Part shown: piece by piece, positions 1-8,492 of the stretch
Layout of the letters: every line of letters starts with the position of its first letter
Position numbering within the stretch: position 1 is the stretch's first letter
Assembly (NCBI GenBank): GCA_964549945.1
Contig: CAZJXD010000022.1
Span: forward strand, 1-54,426
Source of the DNA: B25-G16 sp964549945
GTDB taxonomy: Bacteria; Desulfobacterota; DSM-4660; Desulfatiglandales; B25-G16
Length of the DNA: 54,426 bases
Direction: 5' to 3'
Program-made: the position numbers and the translations under genes
The notes under the pieces: generated by a model
Databases searched by the model: none
Told to the model about the DNA's origin: nothing
Seen by the model: only the letters and a program-made list of their open reading frames with translations

Positions 1-79
1 CGAGGATCAGGGATCTCAGGAACTCTATCTCCTCTCCCTTGGTATCGAGTGTTCCTACTAAGGCAATTGTCTTGGCCAT
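1..79 (-). CDS. Tm-1-like ATP-binding (UPF0261) protein, N-terminal fragment cut by the window edge
   Basis: The first 26 codons, from an ATG at 79-77 reading left off the window, give a start of the form MAKTIALVGTLDTKGEE. This is the same N-terminal signature (I-V-G-T-hydrophobic-D-S/T-K-x-E-E) seen in the complete UPF0261 proteins at 1851 and 11926, which belong to the Tm-1-like ATP-binding domain family. The fragment is too short to say more. It lies 69 bp downstream of the ubiD-family gene on the same strand, so the two are probably one transcription unit. This would be the third UPF0261 gene adjacent to prenyl-FMN decarboxylase genes in the window. Confidence 0.7.
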   Translation of the reverse strand, partial: MAKTIALVGTLDTKGEEIEFLRSLIL

Positions 80-148
80 CTGTGAATTAAAGGCTTCCTT
101 ATATTCGGATAAACTGAGTTCGAGCTCAACGAATGTATGATTAAATCC

Positions 149-1588
149 TTACACGTCCTTAAAGAGCTCTGCCCATTTGCTGAGCACCTTTTCACGCAGT
201 TCCGGACCGGCCACGTTAACGGGTGGGAATTTGTCCTTCCAGCGGTAAGGCTTGCAGGCGTTAATAAACACTTTAGCGGTGGTGAAGTCCCTTTTGGCGC
301 GTTTCTCGGGATCAAGCATGGGGTCCAGGGGGCTGGTGAGGAATCCAGGGACGATATCGATATACTTCTCCGGATCACATCTCGTGCACACGGCCCACAG
401 TACCTCCTCGAGATTTGAGGGATCAATGTCTTCATCTACCGTGATAATATACCTTCCGGTGCAGGCACCGCCCTGAAGGAAGGCCCCCGCCAGGGTCGCC
501 ACCTGTTTGGCATGCCCCAGGTATCGCTGCGTGAGGGATATCACCGCGATGATTCGATTTCCCGGTCCATGCACATACACGCCTTTGATATCCATCATAT
601 TTGCCTTTTCCAGCTGGTTCCAGAGGAAGGTTGCCGTATGAATCGGGATGGGAAACCATGTATTGACCGGCGGCTTTACCGGGGGTTGGCCAAAGAGGAT
701 CGGGTCGTTTCGGTGATACAGGGTTTTAATTTGGACCACCGGCTCATTCCTGGTGCCAGAGGCATAATACCCCTGCCACTCTCCAAAGGGACCTTCCGGG
801 CGGCTATCCTCTTGGGGCGAGGGAGAGAAGCCGCAGGCGACAATTTCCGCCGTTGCCGGTATCGGAAGCCCGGTTTCCTCATCTATAATAACCTCCACCC
901 CCTTACCCTTAATATAGCCCACCATGTCGTATTCCGATATGCCCCAAGGCAAGGCTATTGTTGATATGGCAAAAAGGAGGGGATCTTGCCCGAAGCACAT
1001 AGCCACGGGGCATGGTTTGCCCATGGCCCAATATTTTTCCCGCATGATAGTCGCGTGTTTGCCAGGGGAGGCATAGAAGGCTAGGGTGGTTTTATCCTGT
1101 ATCATCACTCGATAGGTGCCGAAGTTGATCCAGCCCGTTTCGGGATCTCGGGTGACGGTAACAACACCTGTTCCAATATAGCGGCCTCCGTCATGGGTAT
1201 GCCATTTGGGGGCGGGAAATTTATATATGTCGATGTCATCTCCCCTCAGTATGTTCTCTTTGATTGGGCCGTTTTTCACTGCCACTGGGGGGACCGGCTG
1301 ATATTCATTCCATTTATCCTTCCACGCCGCCACACATTCCAGGTCGGTCATTTCCTCCGGGAAGCCAAACGCCAGCTTCTGGCCTGCCCTGTGATGCATT
1401 AAATTGGTGGCCACCCGAAAGCCTTGGGGATAGCCCTCAATATTATCAAAGAGCAAACCCGGCCCCTGCCTCTCGGCCATCAGTTCGTTGATGGTGCCGA
1501 TTTCAAGGTTCCAATCGGCGTGATTGACTGTCCGAAGCTTCCCCCTTTCCTCTAAGGCACCTAAGAACCCCCTCAAATCGTCGATCAT
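149..1588 (-). CDS. UbiD-family prenyl-FMN-dependent decarboxylase (479 aa)
   Basis: Cytosolic (de)carboxylase of the UbiD family, which uses prenylated FMN made by UbiX to remove or add carboxyl groups on aromatic or conjugated acids. The length is typical. The family's catalytic Arg is visible at R160 (in GTYR), and the paired Glu residues of the E-G-P-F-G-E motif are E265 and E270, equivalent to the Arg/Glu/Glu network of fungal Fdc1. A good ribosome site (AAAGGAG) precedes the ATG. The gene is co-directional with the UPF0261 fragment downstream and divergent from the UPF0261 gene at 1851. The substrate cannot be read from sequence. The nearby phenylphosphate-synthase-like genes make a phenolic or aromatic acid plausible, but that is inference. 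Confidence 0.93.
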   Translation of the reverse strand: MIDDLRGFLGALEERGKLRTVNHADWNLEIGTINELMAERQGPGLLFDNIEGYPQGFRVATNLMHHRAGQKLAFGFPEEMTDLECVAAWKDKWNEYQPVPPVAVKNGPIKENILRGDDIDIYKFPAPKWHTHDGGRYIGTGVVTVTRDPETGWINFGTYRVMIQDKTTLAFYASPGKHATIMREKYWAMGKPCPVAMCFGQDPLLFAISTIALPWGISEYDMVGYIKGKGVEVIIDEETGLPIPATAEIVACGFSPSPQEDSRPEGPFGEWQGYYASGTRNEPVVQIKTLYHRNDPILFGQPPVKPPVNTWFPIPIHTATFLWNQLEKANMMDIKGVYVHGPGNRIIAVISLTQRYLGHAKQVATLAGAFLQGGACTGRYIITVDEDIDPSNLEEVLWAVCTRCDPEKYIDIVPGFLTSPLDPMLDPEKRAKRDFTTAKVFINACKPYRWKDKFPPVNVAGPELREKVLSKWAELFKDV

Positions 1589-1771
1589 GGAGTATCTCCT
1601 TTCTCAATCTTGTTCATGTCAAGAAATAACATAAGGGCTTGTTCGGGTTGCCAATTCCGGGAGCTTATGGGACCTGTGGAATCTTGGAAAAAAATTCTAG
1701 AAGGATTTTTGCATCAAGGATTAAGAGGAGTCAAGTCCTTTTAGCAATCAAGGAATCACGGGCGATTTATT

Positions 1772-1801
1772 TTGACTCCCGGTCTTCTTACCTTATATTA
1801 T
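1772..1801 (+). promoter_or_regulatory. Probable sigma-70 promoter of the UPF0261 gene
   Basis: TTGACT at 1772-1777 followed, after 16 or 18 bp, by TATATT (1794-1799) or TATTAT (1796-1801). This sits about 50 bp before the ATG at 1851 in the 262-bp gap between the divergent ubiD-family gene and the UPF0261 gene. Pattern match only. Confidence 0.5.
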
Positions 1802-1850
1802 CTCCCCCTGGAAATACCCTTCGAACCCGGGCAAGTTTAAAGGAGAAGCT

Positions 1851-3086
1851 ATGAGCCAGAATGCCGCCATTGTCATTGTGGGAACCTTCGACTCCAAGGC
1901 TGAGGAACATCTCTTCCTCAAGGAGCGTATCGAGCAGAGAGGATTTAAAGCCCTGACCATTCATGTGGGTACCAAGAGCCCATCCCCTTTCCCTGCCGAT
2001 AAGGATTTCTATGCCGAATTACTCAAAGACAGCAAAGGAGCCATTAAAAGCAGGGATGAGGCTATCCAGGCCGTGATATCGGAGGCACAGGAACTGGTTC
2101 GTGAGATGTATCAAGAAGGGCGAATCGGTGGGGTAATTTCCCTTGGCGGGGGAACGGGGACACATCTCGGTACCAGCATCATGCGCGTGCTTCCCCTGGG
2201 CGTACCCAAGGTAATGGTTTCCACCGTGGCATCGCGTGATATGGCAAATATCGTTGGCACCAAGGACATCACCATGATTCATAGTGTGGTGGATATCCTG
2301 GGGGTAAACAGCATTCTGGGAGAGATCCTTGACAGGGCAGCAGGGGCCATTTGTGGGATGGTAGCAAGTCGGTGGAAACCGGAGCAGGAAAAGAAAAGAA
2401 TCGCCCTTACCATGTTCGGCTTCATTACCAAGGCGGCTGAGGGCATCAAACAGGTCTTGGAGGGGATGGGATACGAGGTTATCGCCTTCCATGCAAACGG
2501 CACCGGCGGTATGGCTATGGAAGAGCTGGCGGGCGAGGGGCTTTTCCATGGCATTCTGGACCTCGCAACCCATGAACTGGCGGATGAATTGATGGATGGA
2601 TACTGTGGGGGGATTGGCCCTGAAAGGCTCATGCCGGTTCCGGAATCGAATATCCCTCGTCTGGTTGTACCGGGAGGATTGGATTGTGCGGTGCTGGAGT
2701 TCACTCGCCACAGCGTCCCGGATCGGTTCAAGGATCGAAAGATCTTCTTCTATGACTTTCGCTCGGCCATTCGGCTTAACGAGAAGGAATCCCGATCCCT
2801 GGCCCGGCAACTGGCGGACAAGCTCAATCGTAATCCCTCCCACACCAAGGTAGTCATTCCAATGCGAGGATGGTCAGAGGCCGACCGTGAAGGAGGGCCA
2901 TTGTATGATCCCCCGATTATGGAGATCTTCATCGAAGAGTTGAAGCAGGATCTGAACCCCGGGATTGAGATCAAAGAGGTGGACAGCCATATCAATGATT
3001 CCTCATTTACGCGGGTTGTCTCCATCCTTATGGATGAGATGATCAGATCAAGGGCACCCGCTTCAGGAGCGCCGGATATGGGCTGA
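1851..3086 (+). CDS. Tm-1-like ATP-binding domain / UPF0261 family protein (411 aa)
   Basis: Member of the family named after tomato Tm-1, with an N-terminal nucleotide-binding domain and a C-terminal TIM-barrel-like domain. The biochemical role of the bacterial members is not settled. The start has the family signature IVGTFDSKAEE, a glycine-rich stretch (SLGGGTGTHLG) is at about residue 98, and VMVSTVASRD is near residue 120. The C-terminal part contains the conserved FHANGTGGMAMEEL and PMRGWSEADREGGPLYDP segments. The length (about 400) is full. An AAAGGAG ribosome site precedes the ATG. It lies between ubiD-like and kinase-like genes, so I infer a role in the same catabolic pathway. It is about as long as, but clearly diverged from, the second copy at 11926. 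Confidence 0.88.
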   Translation: MSQNAAIVIVGTFDSKAEEHLFLKERIEQRGFKALTIHVGTKSPSPFPADKDFYAELLKDSKGAIKSRDEAIQAVISEAQELVREMYQEGRIGGVISLGGGTGTHLGTSIMRVLPLGVPKVMVSTVASRDMANIVGTKDITMIHSVVDILGVNSILGEILDRAAGAICGMVASRWKPEQEKKRIALTMFGFITKAAEGIKQVLEGMGYEVIAFHANGTGGMAMEELAGEGLFHGILDLATHELADELMDGYCGGIGPERLMPVPESNIPRLVVPGGLDCAVLEFTRHSVPDRFKDRKIFFYDFRSAIRLNEKESRSLARQLADKLNRNPSHTKVVIPMRGWSEADREGGPLYDPPIMEIFIEELKQDLNPGIEIKEVDSHINDSSFTRVVSILMDEMIRSRAPASGAPDMG

Positions 3087-3124
3087 GAGAGGCGCTATTT
3101 CCATTGGGTCAATAATAAGCTGTG

Positions 3125-3156
3125 TTTATACATATCATAAGAAAAATGAAATTGAC
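3125..3156 (+). promoter_or_regulatory. Repeated dyad motif, copy 1 (shared with 9537-9568)
   Basis: A 32-bp stretch that matches 9537-9568 at 29 of 32 positions. The core is a dyad (ATCAT / ATGAAAT half-sites) ending in TTGAC, which could act as a -35 element. It lies 38 bp after the UPF0261 stop and about 520 bp before the PEP-synthase-like pair. The second copy is upstream of a ubiD-family gene, and a LysR regulator gene lies between them. Likely a shared operator or promoter. Confidence 0.5.
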
Positions 3157-3677
3157 TTTTTAAATTATTTGATGCTTACTAAAAAAATTAGGCTTCTTAC
3201 CGGGTTTTTTAGCCCGGTCGTCTAACCTTCTTTCACCTATTCGATCAGAAAATGAACCTCCCTGAGGCAAGCTTCAGGGAAGTAATGATTTGAATACTGT
3301 CTTCTATTGCCATTCTTCTCCAGATTTTGCTTTCTCTCTTGGGGGCCATTCTCTTTTATAGAGTGGGACACGAACAAGATAAGATCGTGTGACGGCTTTT
3401 TAGCTCCTTACATGCTGATTGTTTGACTAAATGGGCCAAACATTTTGAGTGTTCGGTGTTCAGTGTTCAGAGTTCAGGGGGGAGAGGAGCCATGAAGGAA
3501 GTAAGTCCTTCCTGAACACTGAACTCTGAACCCCTGAACACTTGCCAATCTTGATTCAAGGTTGAAGGGAATTTCAAATATGTTTGGCTAGGGATAATGA
3601 TTTTTCCTGGAAACTATCATGTCATATTTACTTGAGTCATTTTCTTTCAAACGCGAACCTTAAAAGGGAGGGTGAAA
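3157..3677. other. Long gap between the UPF0261 gene and the kinase-like pair
   Basis: No convincing gene. It contains two small hairpins: stems ACCGGG 3199-3204 with CCCGGT 3213-3218, and TCCCTGA 3259-3265 with TCAGGGA 3274-3280. It also contains the heptad-repeat palindrome at 3449-3541. The combination of a possible promoter at 3125-3156 and a hairpin about 45 bp later could mark a short leader or small RNA, but the hairpin lacks a T-tract. Confidence 0.4.
3449..3541. repeat. Heptad-repeat inverted element A
   Basis: The left arm 3449-3480 is four consecutive 7-bp units of the type GTGTTCA (last unit GAGTTCA, then GGGG). The right arm 3513-3541 is units of the type TGAACAC, the reverse complement. 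The centre contains a small hairpin (GAAGGA/TCCTTC). The arms are imperfectly complementary because units are shuffled. No coding potential. Confidence 0.85.
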
Positions 3678-5537
3678 ATGGCAGATAAAAAAGTAGGCAG
3701 ATTTCCGGATCCCCATGAATTTCAAGTTCCCCCGGAGCTTGAAGGATGGGAAGAGATGTACCCATCACACTATCTGTTTTCCAAGGAGAGGGAGGGCTGG
3801 GAAAAGAGTCAATTCTGGTATCAGGACAAGATACACGATCCAGAGCCCATGCCGCCGTTAGATCTGATTTTTCATGAGGCATGGCAGATATCACTGGCTC
3901 AATACACCACCAGGGTGTTCTGCATCCCGCCGGCCCAGGGAATCGCCCAGAGAATGGTGGGGTGCTACATGTACATCTGCGCCATTAACCCGCCGCCGGA
4001 GGAAGTGATCGGGGAGAAGGCCGGGCTCTTTGAAAAACGGGCGTTCTATGTATTCCAACATTATGATGAGCTGTGGGACAAGTGGATTACCAAATTTAAG
4101 GCCCTGGGTCAAGAGATGGCTGCGGTCGAGATTCCCCGGGAACTTCCAAAATTCGTTCCCGAAGAGCAGGTCTTGCCTGCTCCCAGGGGATATTACGCAT
4201 CCTATGAGCTCATTGAGGCCTTCAATACGCTGGTGAATCAAATGTTTAAGGGCTGGCAGTATCACTTCGAGATGCTAAACCTGACCTATCTTGCCTATCT
4301 CATGTTTGCCGATGTGGCCAGGAAGCTCTTTCCCGGCATTAGTGAGAGCGCCATCGGCAAGATGGTGGCCGGGGCCTATGTCTCCATGTTTCGTCCCGAG
4401 GAAGAGCTCTGCCGGCTCGCCAGGTTGGCAACCTCCTCGCGCGGCGTGGCAGACATCATCAAGAGCGATTCCGCAGTCGATGCAAAGATAGACGAGCTGA
4501 ACAAGATTCCAGATGGAAGGCAATGGCTCGAGGAGTATGAGAAGGCCAAAGACCCGTGGTTCTATGTATCATGCGGCAGCGGCTGGTTCCATTATGAGGG
4601 GAGCTGGCTCAGCAAGCCGGATATTCCATATAGCTATATCAAGAGTTATGTGGAACGGCTGGGAGAGGGAGAAAAGATTGAGCGGTCCCTGGATGAGATC
4701 GAAAAGCAAAGGGACGAAATCGTTGCCCAATACATGGGGTTGATAAAGACGGACGAAGACAGGAAGTCTTTTGATGATGCATACAAAACCATAAGGACCA
4801 TTTATGTATTTGCTGAGGATCACCTCTTTTGGGTTGAGCACTGGCTCCATACCATCTGGTTTGATAAGATAAAGGAATTGGGGAGGCTCCTGGTCAATAC
4901 CGGAATGCTCAATGAGGTAGATGACATATTTATGTTCAACCGCTACGAGGTTCCCGAGATCCTCACAGAGGTGGCCACCGCTTGGGCATTGGGCGTGGAT
5001 GTACCTCTAAGGAGCGACTACTATAAGGCCAAGGCGGATAAGCGCAAGAAGATCCTTGAGGCAGCCAGGAAGTGGAACCCGATACCGGCTTTAGGGATCC
5101 CGCCCGAGGAAGTGGCAGAACCATTTACCGTTATGCTGTGGGGAGTTACCACGGATAAGGTCCAGGAATGGCTCAAAGGCGCCGAGGCACCTGCTGGCGA
5201 GGAGGTATCGGAGCTCAAAGGCTTTGCCTCTTCGGCGGGTTTGGTTGAAGGCCCGGCTCGGGTGCTCAAGAGCCTCGGGGAGATTGTAGATCTTCAGCCA
5301 GGAGAGATCCTGGTCTGCCCTTGCACCAACCCGTCCTGGGCGCCTGTGTTCGGGAAGATTGGCGCTGCGGTTACTGACATCGGTGGTTTGACCTGCCATG
5401 CGGCAATCGTATCCAGGGAATATGGCCTTCCATCGGTCACGGGCACCGGTGTCGCCACATCGATCATAAAAACCGGTGATATCCTCAGGGTCGATGGCGA
5501 CAAGGGTGTGGTCAATATTGTGAAAAGGGTGGTCTAA
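3678..5537 (+). CDS. PEP-synthase-like phosphotransfer protein, similar to phenylphosphate synthase protein 1 (619 aa)
   Basis: The C-terminal quarter is a PEP-utilising mobile (swivelling) domain with the phosphohistidine motif GGLTCHAAIVSREYG; the His is about residue 574 from the ATG. The long N-terminal part has no PPDK ATP-binding domain, which is supplied by the next gene. This split matches phenylphosphate synthase of Thauera aromatica. There, protein 1 (70 kDa) carries the phosphorylated His, protein 2 (40 kDa) binds ATP, and the pair makes phenylphosphate from phenol and ATP. Size and His position agree. I infer an ATP-dependent phosphorylation of a phenolic or other hydroxyl substrate feeding a UbiD enzyme. 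The ATG at 3678 is chosen because a GGGAGGG ribosome site fits it better than the upstream GTG at 3672. No CBS-domain third subunit is seen nearby. Confidence 0.82.
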   Translation: MADKKVGRFPDPHEFQVPPELEGWEEMYPSHYLFSKEREGWEKSQFWYQDKIHDPEPMPPLDLIFHEAWQISLAQYTTRVFCIPPAQGIAQRMVGCYMYICAINPPPEEVIGEKAGLFEKRAFYVFQHYDELWDKWITKFKALGQEMAAVEIPRELPKFVPEEQVLPAPRGYYASYELIEAFNTLVNQMFKGWQYHFEMLNLTYLAYLMFADVARKLFPGISESAIGKMVAGAYVSMFRPEEELCRLARLATSSRGVADIIKSDSAVDAKIDELNKIPDGRQWLEEYEKAKDPWFYVSCGSGWFHYEGSWLSKPDIPYSYIKSYVERLGEGEKIERSLDEIEKQRDEIVAQYMGLIKTDEDRKSFDDAYKTIRTIYVFAEDHLFWVEHWLHTIWFDKIKELGRLLVNTGMLNEVDDIFMFNRYEVPEILTEVATAWALGVDVPLRSDYYKAKADKRKKILEAARKWNPIPALGIPPEEVAEPFTVMLWGVTTDKVQEWLKGAEAPAGEEVSELKGFASSAGLVEGPARVLKSLGEIVDLQPGEILVCPCTNPSWAPVFGKIGAAVTDIGGLTCHAAIVSREYGLPSVTGTGVATSIIKTGDILRVDGDKGVVNIVKRVV

Positions 5538-5546
5538 CCATAGGAA

Positions 5547-5635
5547 TGGAGCGCTGGAGTAATGGAGAACTGATAGAATATATAATGAGTATATATCGTG
5601 CCAATACTCCAATGCTCCAATAATCCAACTGGAGC
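5547..5635. repeat. Octad-repeat inverted element B
   Basis: Left arm 5547-5570: three 8-bp units beginning TGGAG. Right arm 5601-5632: four 8-bp units beginning CCAA, including the complementary CTCCA. The apex has an AT hairpin (ATATATA/TATATAT around 5578-5596). It lies between the two subunit genes of the kinase-like pair. Same architecture as the heptad elements, but period 8. Confidence 0.8.
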
Positions 5636-5655
5636 AAGGATCTTGATTCCGAGAA

Positions 5656-6738
5656 ATGGGGTTCCAGATGGACTATATTCTAAACTTCGAACGTGTGAAT
5701 AGGGGCTCCCTCTCATTGGTGGGAGGCAAGAATGCCAGCCTGGGAGAGATGATCAAGGCGGGAATAAGGGTCCCGCCCGGCTTTGCCGTCACAACCGATG
5801 CCTACCTGAATTTTATCACTGAAACTGGAATCAAGGATCAGATCTACGGCATCCTTTCCGACCTTGACGTGGACGATGTAGACGCCCTCAATAACGCCAG
5901 CACAGAAGCACAGCAATTGATTACAAATGCCTCCATGTCGAACGAAGTCGGGAAGGCCTTAGGAGAGAGCTATTGTCAACTCTGCGAGCAATGCCATGCG
6001 GAAGCTGTACCAGTGGCGGTACGATCCAGCGCCACTGCCGAAGACCTGCCAACAGCGAGCTTTGCCGGACAGCAGGAGACCTACCTCTGGGTTGAGGGAA
6101 AGGAGAGGGTTATTGAAAGTGTCCAGAATTGTTGGGCCAGCCTGTTTACCCCTCGGGCCGTCAGTTACAGGGTGAAGAATGGCTTTGTCCATGAGAAGGT
6201 GCTTATAAGCGTCGGGGTTCAGAAGATGGTTAATTCCAAGGCGGCGGGCGTTATGTTTACCCTTAACCCCACGAACGGAGACCCGTCCAAGGTCGTTATT
6301 GAAGGGAACTGGGGACTGGGGGAAACGGTTGTGTCCGGTTCCGTGAACCCCGATAAGTTTGTCGTGGACAAGGTGGTAATGGAGACCAACGAAAGGACCA
6401 TATCCGCCAAGCAGATTGAATGCGTCTATGACCCCGAAAAAGAGGAGGTGATAAATGCCGATATAGAACGGGATATGCAGTGCAAATGCTGTTTGGAGGA
6501 CCGGGAGATAATTGAGTTGGTAAATATAGGCAAGAATATCGAGACACACTATGGCTGCGCCATGGATATCGAGTGGGCCATTGATAAAGGCCTTTCATTT
6601 CCGGAGAATGTATTCATTGTGCAAGCCCGTCCCGAGACCGTGTGGAGTCAACGCAAGAAGGAGCCTGTCATCGGTAGGAAGAGCGGGTACGAGCTACTGA
6701 TGGAACAGGCCATGAAACGCATCAAGATTCAGGGGTGA
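5656..6738 (+). CDS. PPDK N-terminal (ATP-binding) domain protein, similar to phenylphosphate synthase protein 2 (360 aa)
   Basis: Stand-alone ATP-grasp domain of pyruvate,phosphate dikinase/PEP synthase type. Motifs visible are VGGKNASLGEM near the N-terminus, VAVRSSATAEDLPTASFAGQ around residue 120, and MDIEWAID followed by IVQARPETVW near the C-terminus. It lacks the swivelling His domain, which the upstream gene provides, so the two together make one enzyme. The length (about 40 kDa) equals protein 2 of phenylphosphate synthase. An internal ATG at 5668 is an alternative start; neither has a strong ribosome site, perhaps because element B occupies the intergenic space. Function by analogy only. 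Confidence 0.82.
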   Translation: MGFQMDYILNFERVNRGSLSLVGGKNASLGEMIKAGIRVPPGFAVTTDAYLNFITETGIKDQIYGILSDLDVDDVDALNNASTEAQQLITNASMSNEVGKALGESYCQLCEQCHAEAVPVAVRSSATAEDLPTASFAGQQETYLWVEGKERVIESVQNCWASLFTPRAVSYRVKNGFVHEKVLISVGVQKMVNSKAAGVMFTLNPTNGDPSKVVIEGNWGLGETVVSGSVNPDKFVVDKVVMETNERTISAKQIECVYDPEKEEVINADIERDMQCKCCLEDREIIELVNIGKNIETHYGCAMDIEWAIDKGLSFPENVFIVQARPETVWSQRKKEPVIGRKSGYELLMEQAMKRIKIQG

Positions 6739-6841
6739 ATTATCCTACCCACTAACAATTAACAGGCTGTTTTTCGGCCAGAGGCTATTCGAAGACTGGG
6801 GTTCTCCAAAAACGGGGCCCCGGAAGAAAGGAGGGAATGCT

Positions 6842-7972
6842 ATGGACGAAGTAACACCTACAGCGCAGTGGACCATAACGCAACCCTGGCGGGGGATATT
6901 TGGGCTCGCTGTCACACTGGGAGCCATGCTGATTGTCACCTCTATTTTTGACATTAAGGGATATCTGGGCCTATTTACCACATTCATCATGTGTAATGTG
7001 CCTGTCGTGGCTGTGATTGGTGCGGGCTGGCAGGGACAATACCCATCTACGGAAGGGCTATCCCAGCCGTCGAGGGGGTTTCTCCTCACCGCTTTTGTGG
7101 TGGTCATTGGCATTCTATGCGCCCTTGGATTGGTGAATTTCTCCGCTGGTGGCGCGGCCACGCCATTCATCCATGTGCGAGCGATCGTTATCGTTATTAC
7201 CACGTTCTTCCTCGTGATCGGATTCGGCATGTGGCCATTTCAGAAGTTGTCTCTTCCCGGGAAAGGCTTTCTTGTTTTGATTTGTGCCTATATCATAGGT
7301 TGGCTGATCACACTGCTGTTCAATTTCAGTATGCTCTCATATCCCCAAGGGATTAATCCTTCTCCCGTTAATCCGGTTCCCTTTTATGCCGAGGGAGGGC
7401 CGCTTGCTCCGTTTGCCAACATAGCGCCGATGGGGCCATTCGCCTGGGAGTCCGGCCTCTTGTTTTATTTTTGTGTCTTTGTTTTCCTCTTTTGCTTTGT
7501 GGCGCTTCAATTCTGGCCGTTCAGCAAATCCCCAAGCCTGATGAAGCAGCCGGTGATGGGCATTGTGGTGATCATTACTTGCTTAATATTGGGCACTATT
7601 CTTTACTTTATAGGGGTGGGAGCACTAAAGATAGCGCCTCTCAGATATCTTCTCTATCTCGTTTCCTTCCTTTTTGGGCTTCTTATGTTTCTATTCATGT
7701 TTCAAATGTGGCCGGGACGTGCCATCAAGAGTCCAGCGGGTTGCGGGTTCTTGACCATCGTGCTTGCGATAATAGCAGGTATTATTGCATATTACCTCCT
7801 ATTGGCCTTTTGCACCGCCCACTTTGGAGCGGAAGCAATGAAGCAATATCCGACCGATGTGTTTGCAACGGCTAATCTGATGCTTGGCTTGGTGTTCCCG
7901 GCGTGGGCCATGTATGCGGTAGCGTGGGATTTCTGGCCTCTGCCACCAACACCGCCCCCGCCCTCCGAGTAA
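6842..7972 (+). CDS. Polytopic membrane protein with repeated Trp-Pro motifs (376 aa), function unknown
   Basis: I do not recognise a characterised family. It has about ten hydrophobic segments. A recurring pattern ends a membrane helix with an aromatic-rich Trp-Pro turn, then a short loop with Pro-x-x-Gly-Phe, then two helices. The sites are GFGMWPFQKLSLPGKGF, LQFWPFSKSPSLMKQPVMG, FQMWPGRAIKSPAGCGF and a terminal WDFWPLPP, with a weaker first copy YPSTEGLSQPSRGF. This suggests an internally duplicated integral membrane protein. A good ribosome site (GAAAGGAGG) precedes the ATG. It follows the kinase-like pair by about 100 bp and is followed by a strong hairpin, so it probably ends that operon. 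It could be an uptake carrier for the operon's substrate; that is inference. Confidence 0.85.
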   Translation: MDEVTPTAQWTITQPWRGIFGLAVTLGAMLIVTSIFDIKGYLGLFTTFIMCNVPVVAVIGAGWQGQYPSTEGLSQPSRGFLLTAFVVVIGILCALGLVNFSAGGAATPFIHVRAIVIVITTFFLVIGFGMWPFQKLSLPGKGFLVLICAYIIGWLITLLFNFSMLSYPQGINPSPVNPVPFYAEGGPLAPFANIAPMGPFAWESGLLFYFCVFVFLFCFVALQFWPFSKSPSLMKQPVMGIVVIITCLILGTILYFIGVGALKIAPLRYLLYLVSFLFGLLMFLFMFQMWPGRAIKSPAGCGFLTIVLAIIAGIIAYYLLLAFCTAHFGAEAMKQYPTDVFATANLMLGLVFPAWAMYAVAWDFWPLPPTPPPPSE

Positions 7973-7983
7973 TGCGAGAGAAA

Positions 7984-8011
7984 GAGGCATCCCTCTTCTG
8001 AGGGATGCCTC
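7984..8011 (+). terminator. Strong hairpin after the membrane-protein gene
   Basis: Perfect 12-bp stem (GAGGCATCCCTC, 7984-7995) with a 4-nt loop and its complement 8000-8011, starting 11 bp after the stop codon. There is no clear T-tract, so the terminator call rests on position and stem strength. Confidence 0.65.
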
Positions 8012-8492
8012 TCGAGTGAGCTGACGCCGGCGAAGCCAGCGTTTACCATAAAGTGCCAACACATCGCCTATCCCCCCTTTTGATTTCATTTATCATCCAA
8101 TCCTATCATTATCGTTCATGATATGATCTTCAGTACAAAGCTCACACATTCCATGGTAAAATGGGTTGACAGTAAGTATTTTTTGTGGCAACAAGATACA
8201 TGCTGGCTCATGTTACGTCTCGATGTGTCTTGTAGGTGCCCCGATTTATCGGGGCCTGCCGGTGCATTCATTCTAGGGCATGAGACAAAAAAAGACATCT
8301 CCATGCTCTACCGTGAGTTTCTTTGATCAATAGCCCTGAAGCAAAGCGTCGGGGTCATTTGCTAAATTGCATGAGAGACTTAGACCCTCTCTTTACGGAG
8401 ATCTTTTATCCTGTTCGAGATGTCAAAAGTAACGCCGCCCAGTGGAATGAGACAAATCAGGTAATGGCAAACCAAGGTGGAAGGCGTGGTTC
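8012..8492. other. Gap upstream of the LysR gene
   Basis: No gene is supported. The only structure noted is a small perfect hairpin at 8238-8255 (GCCCCGAT, TT, ATCGGGGC). The region must hold the LysR promoter, but no convincing -35/-10 pair was picked out. Confidence 0.4.

Noticed and set aside
2019..2843. 274-codon frame on the minus strand inside the UPF0261 gene
   Set aside because: Shadow frame of a clear gene; the product has no family features.
3449..3541. CRISPR-like repeats
   Set aside because: Units are 7 bp, degenerate and inverted between arms with no spacers; not a CRISPR array.
8123..8326. Open frame of 67 codons upstream of the LysR gene
   Set aside because: No ribosome site or recognisable product, and it spans a small hairpin; likely noncoding.
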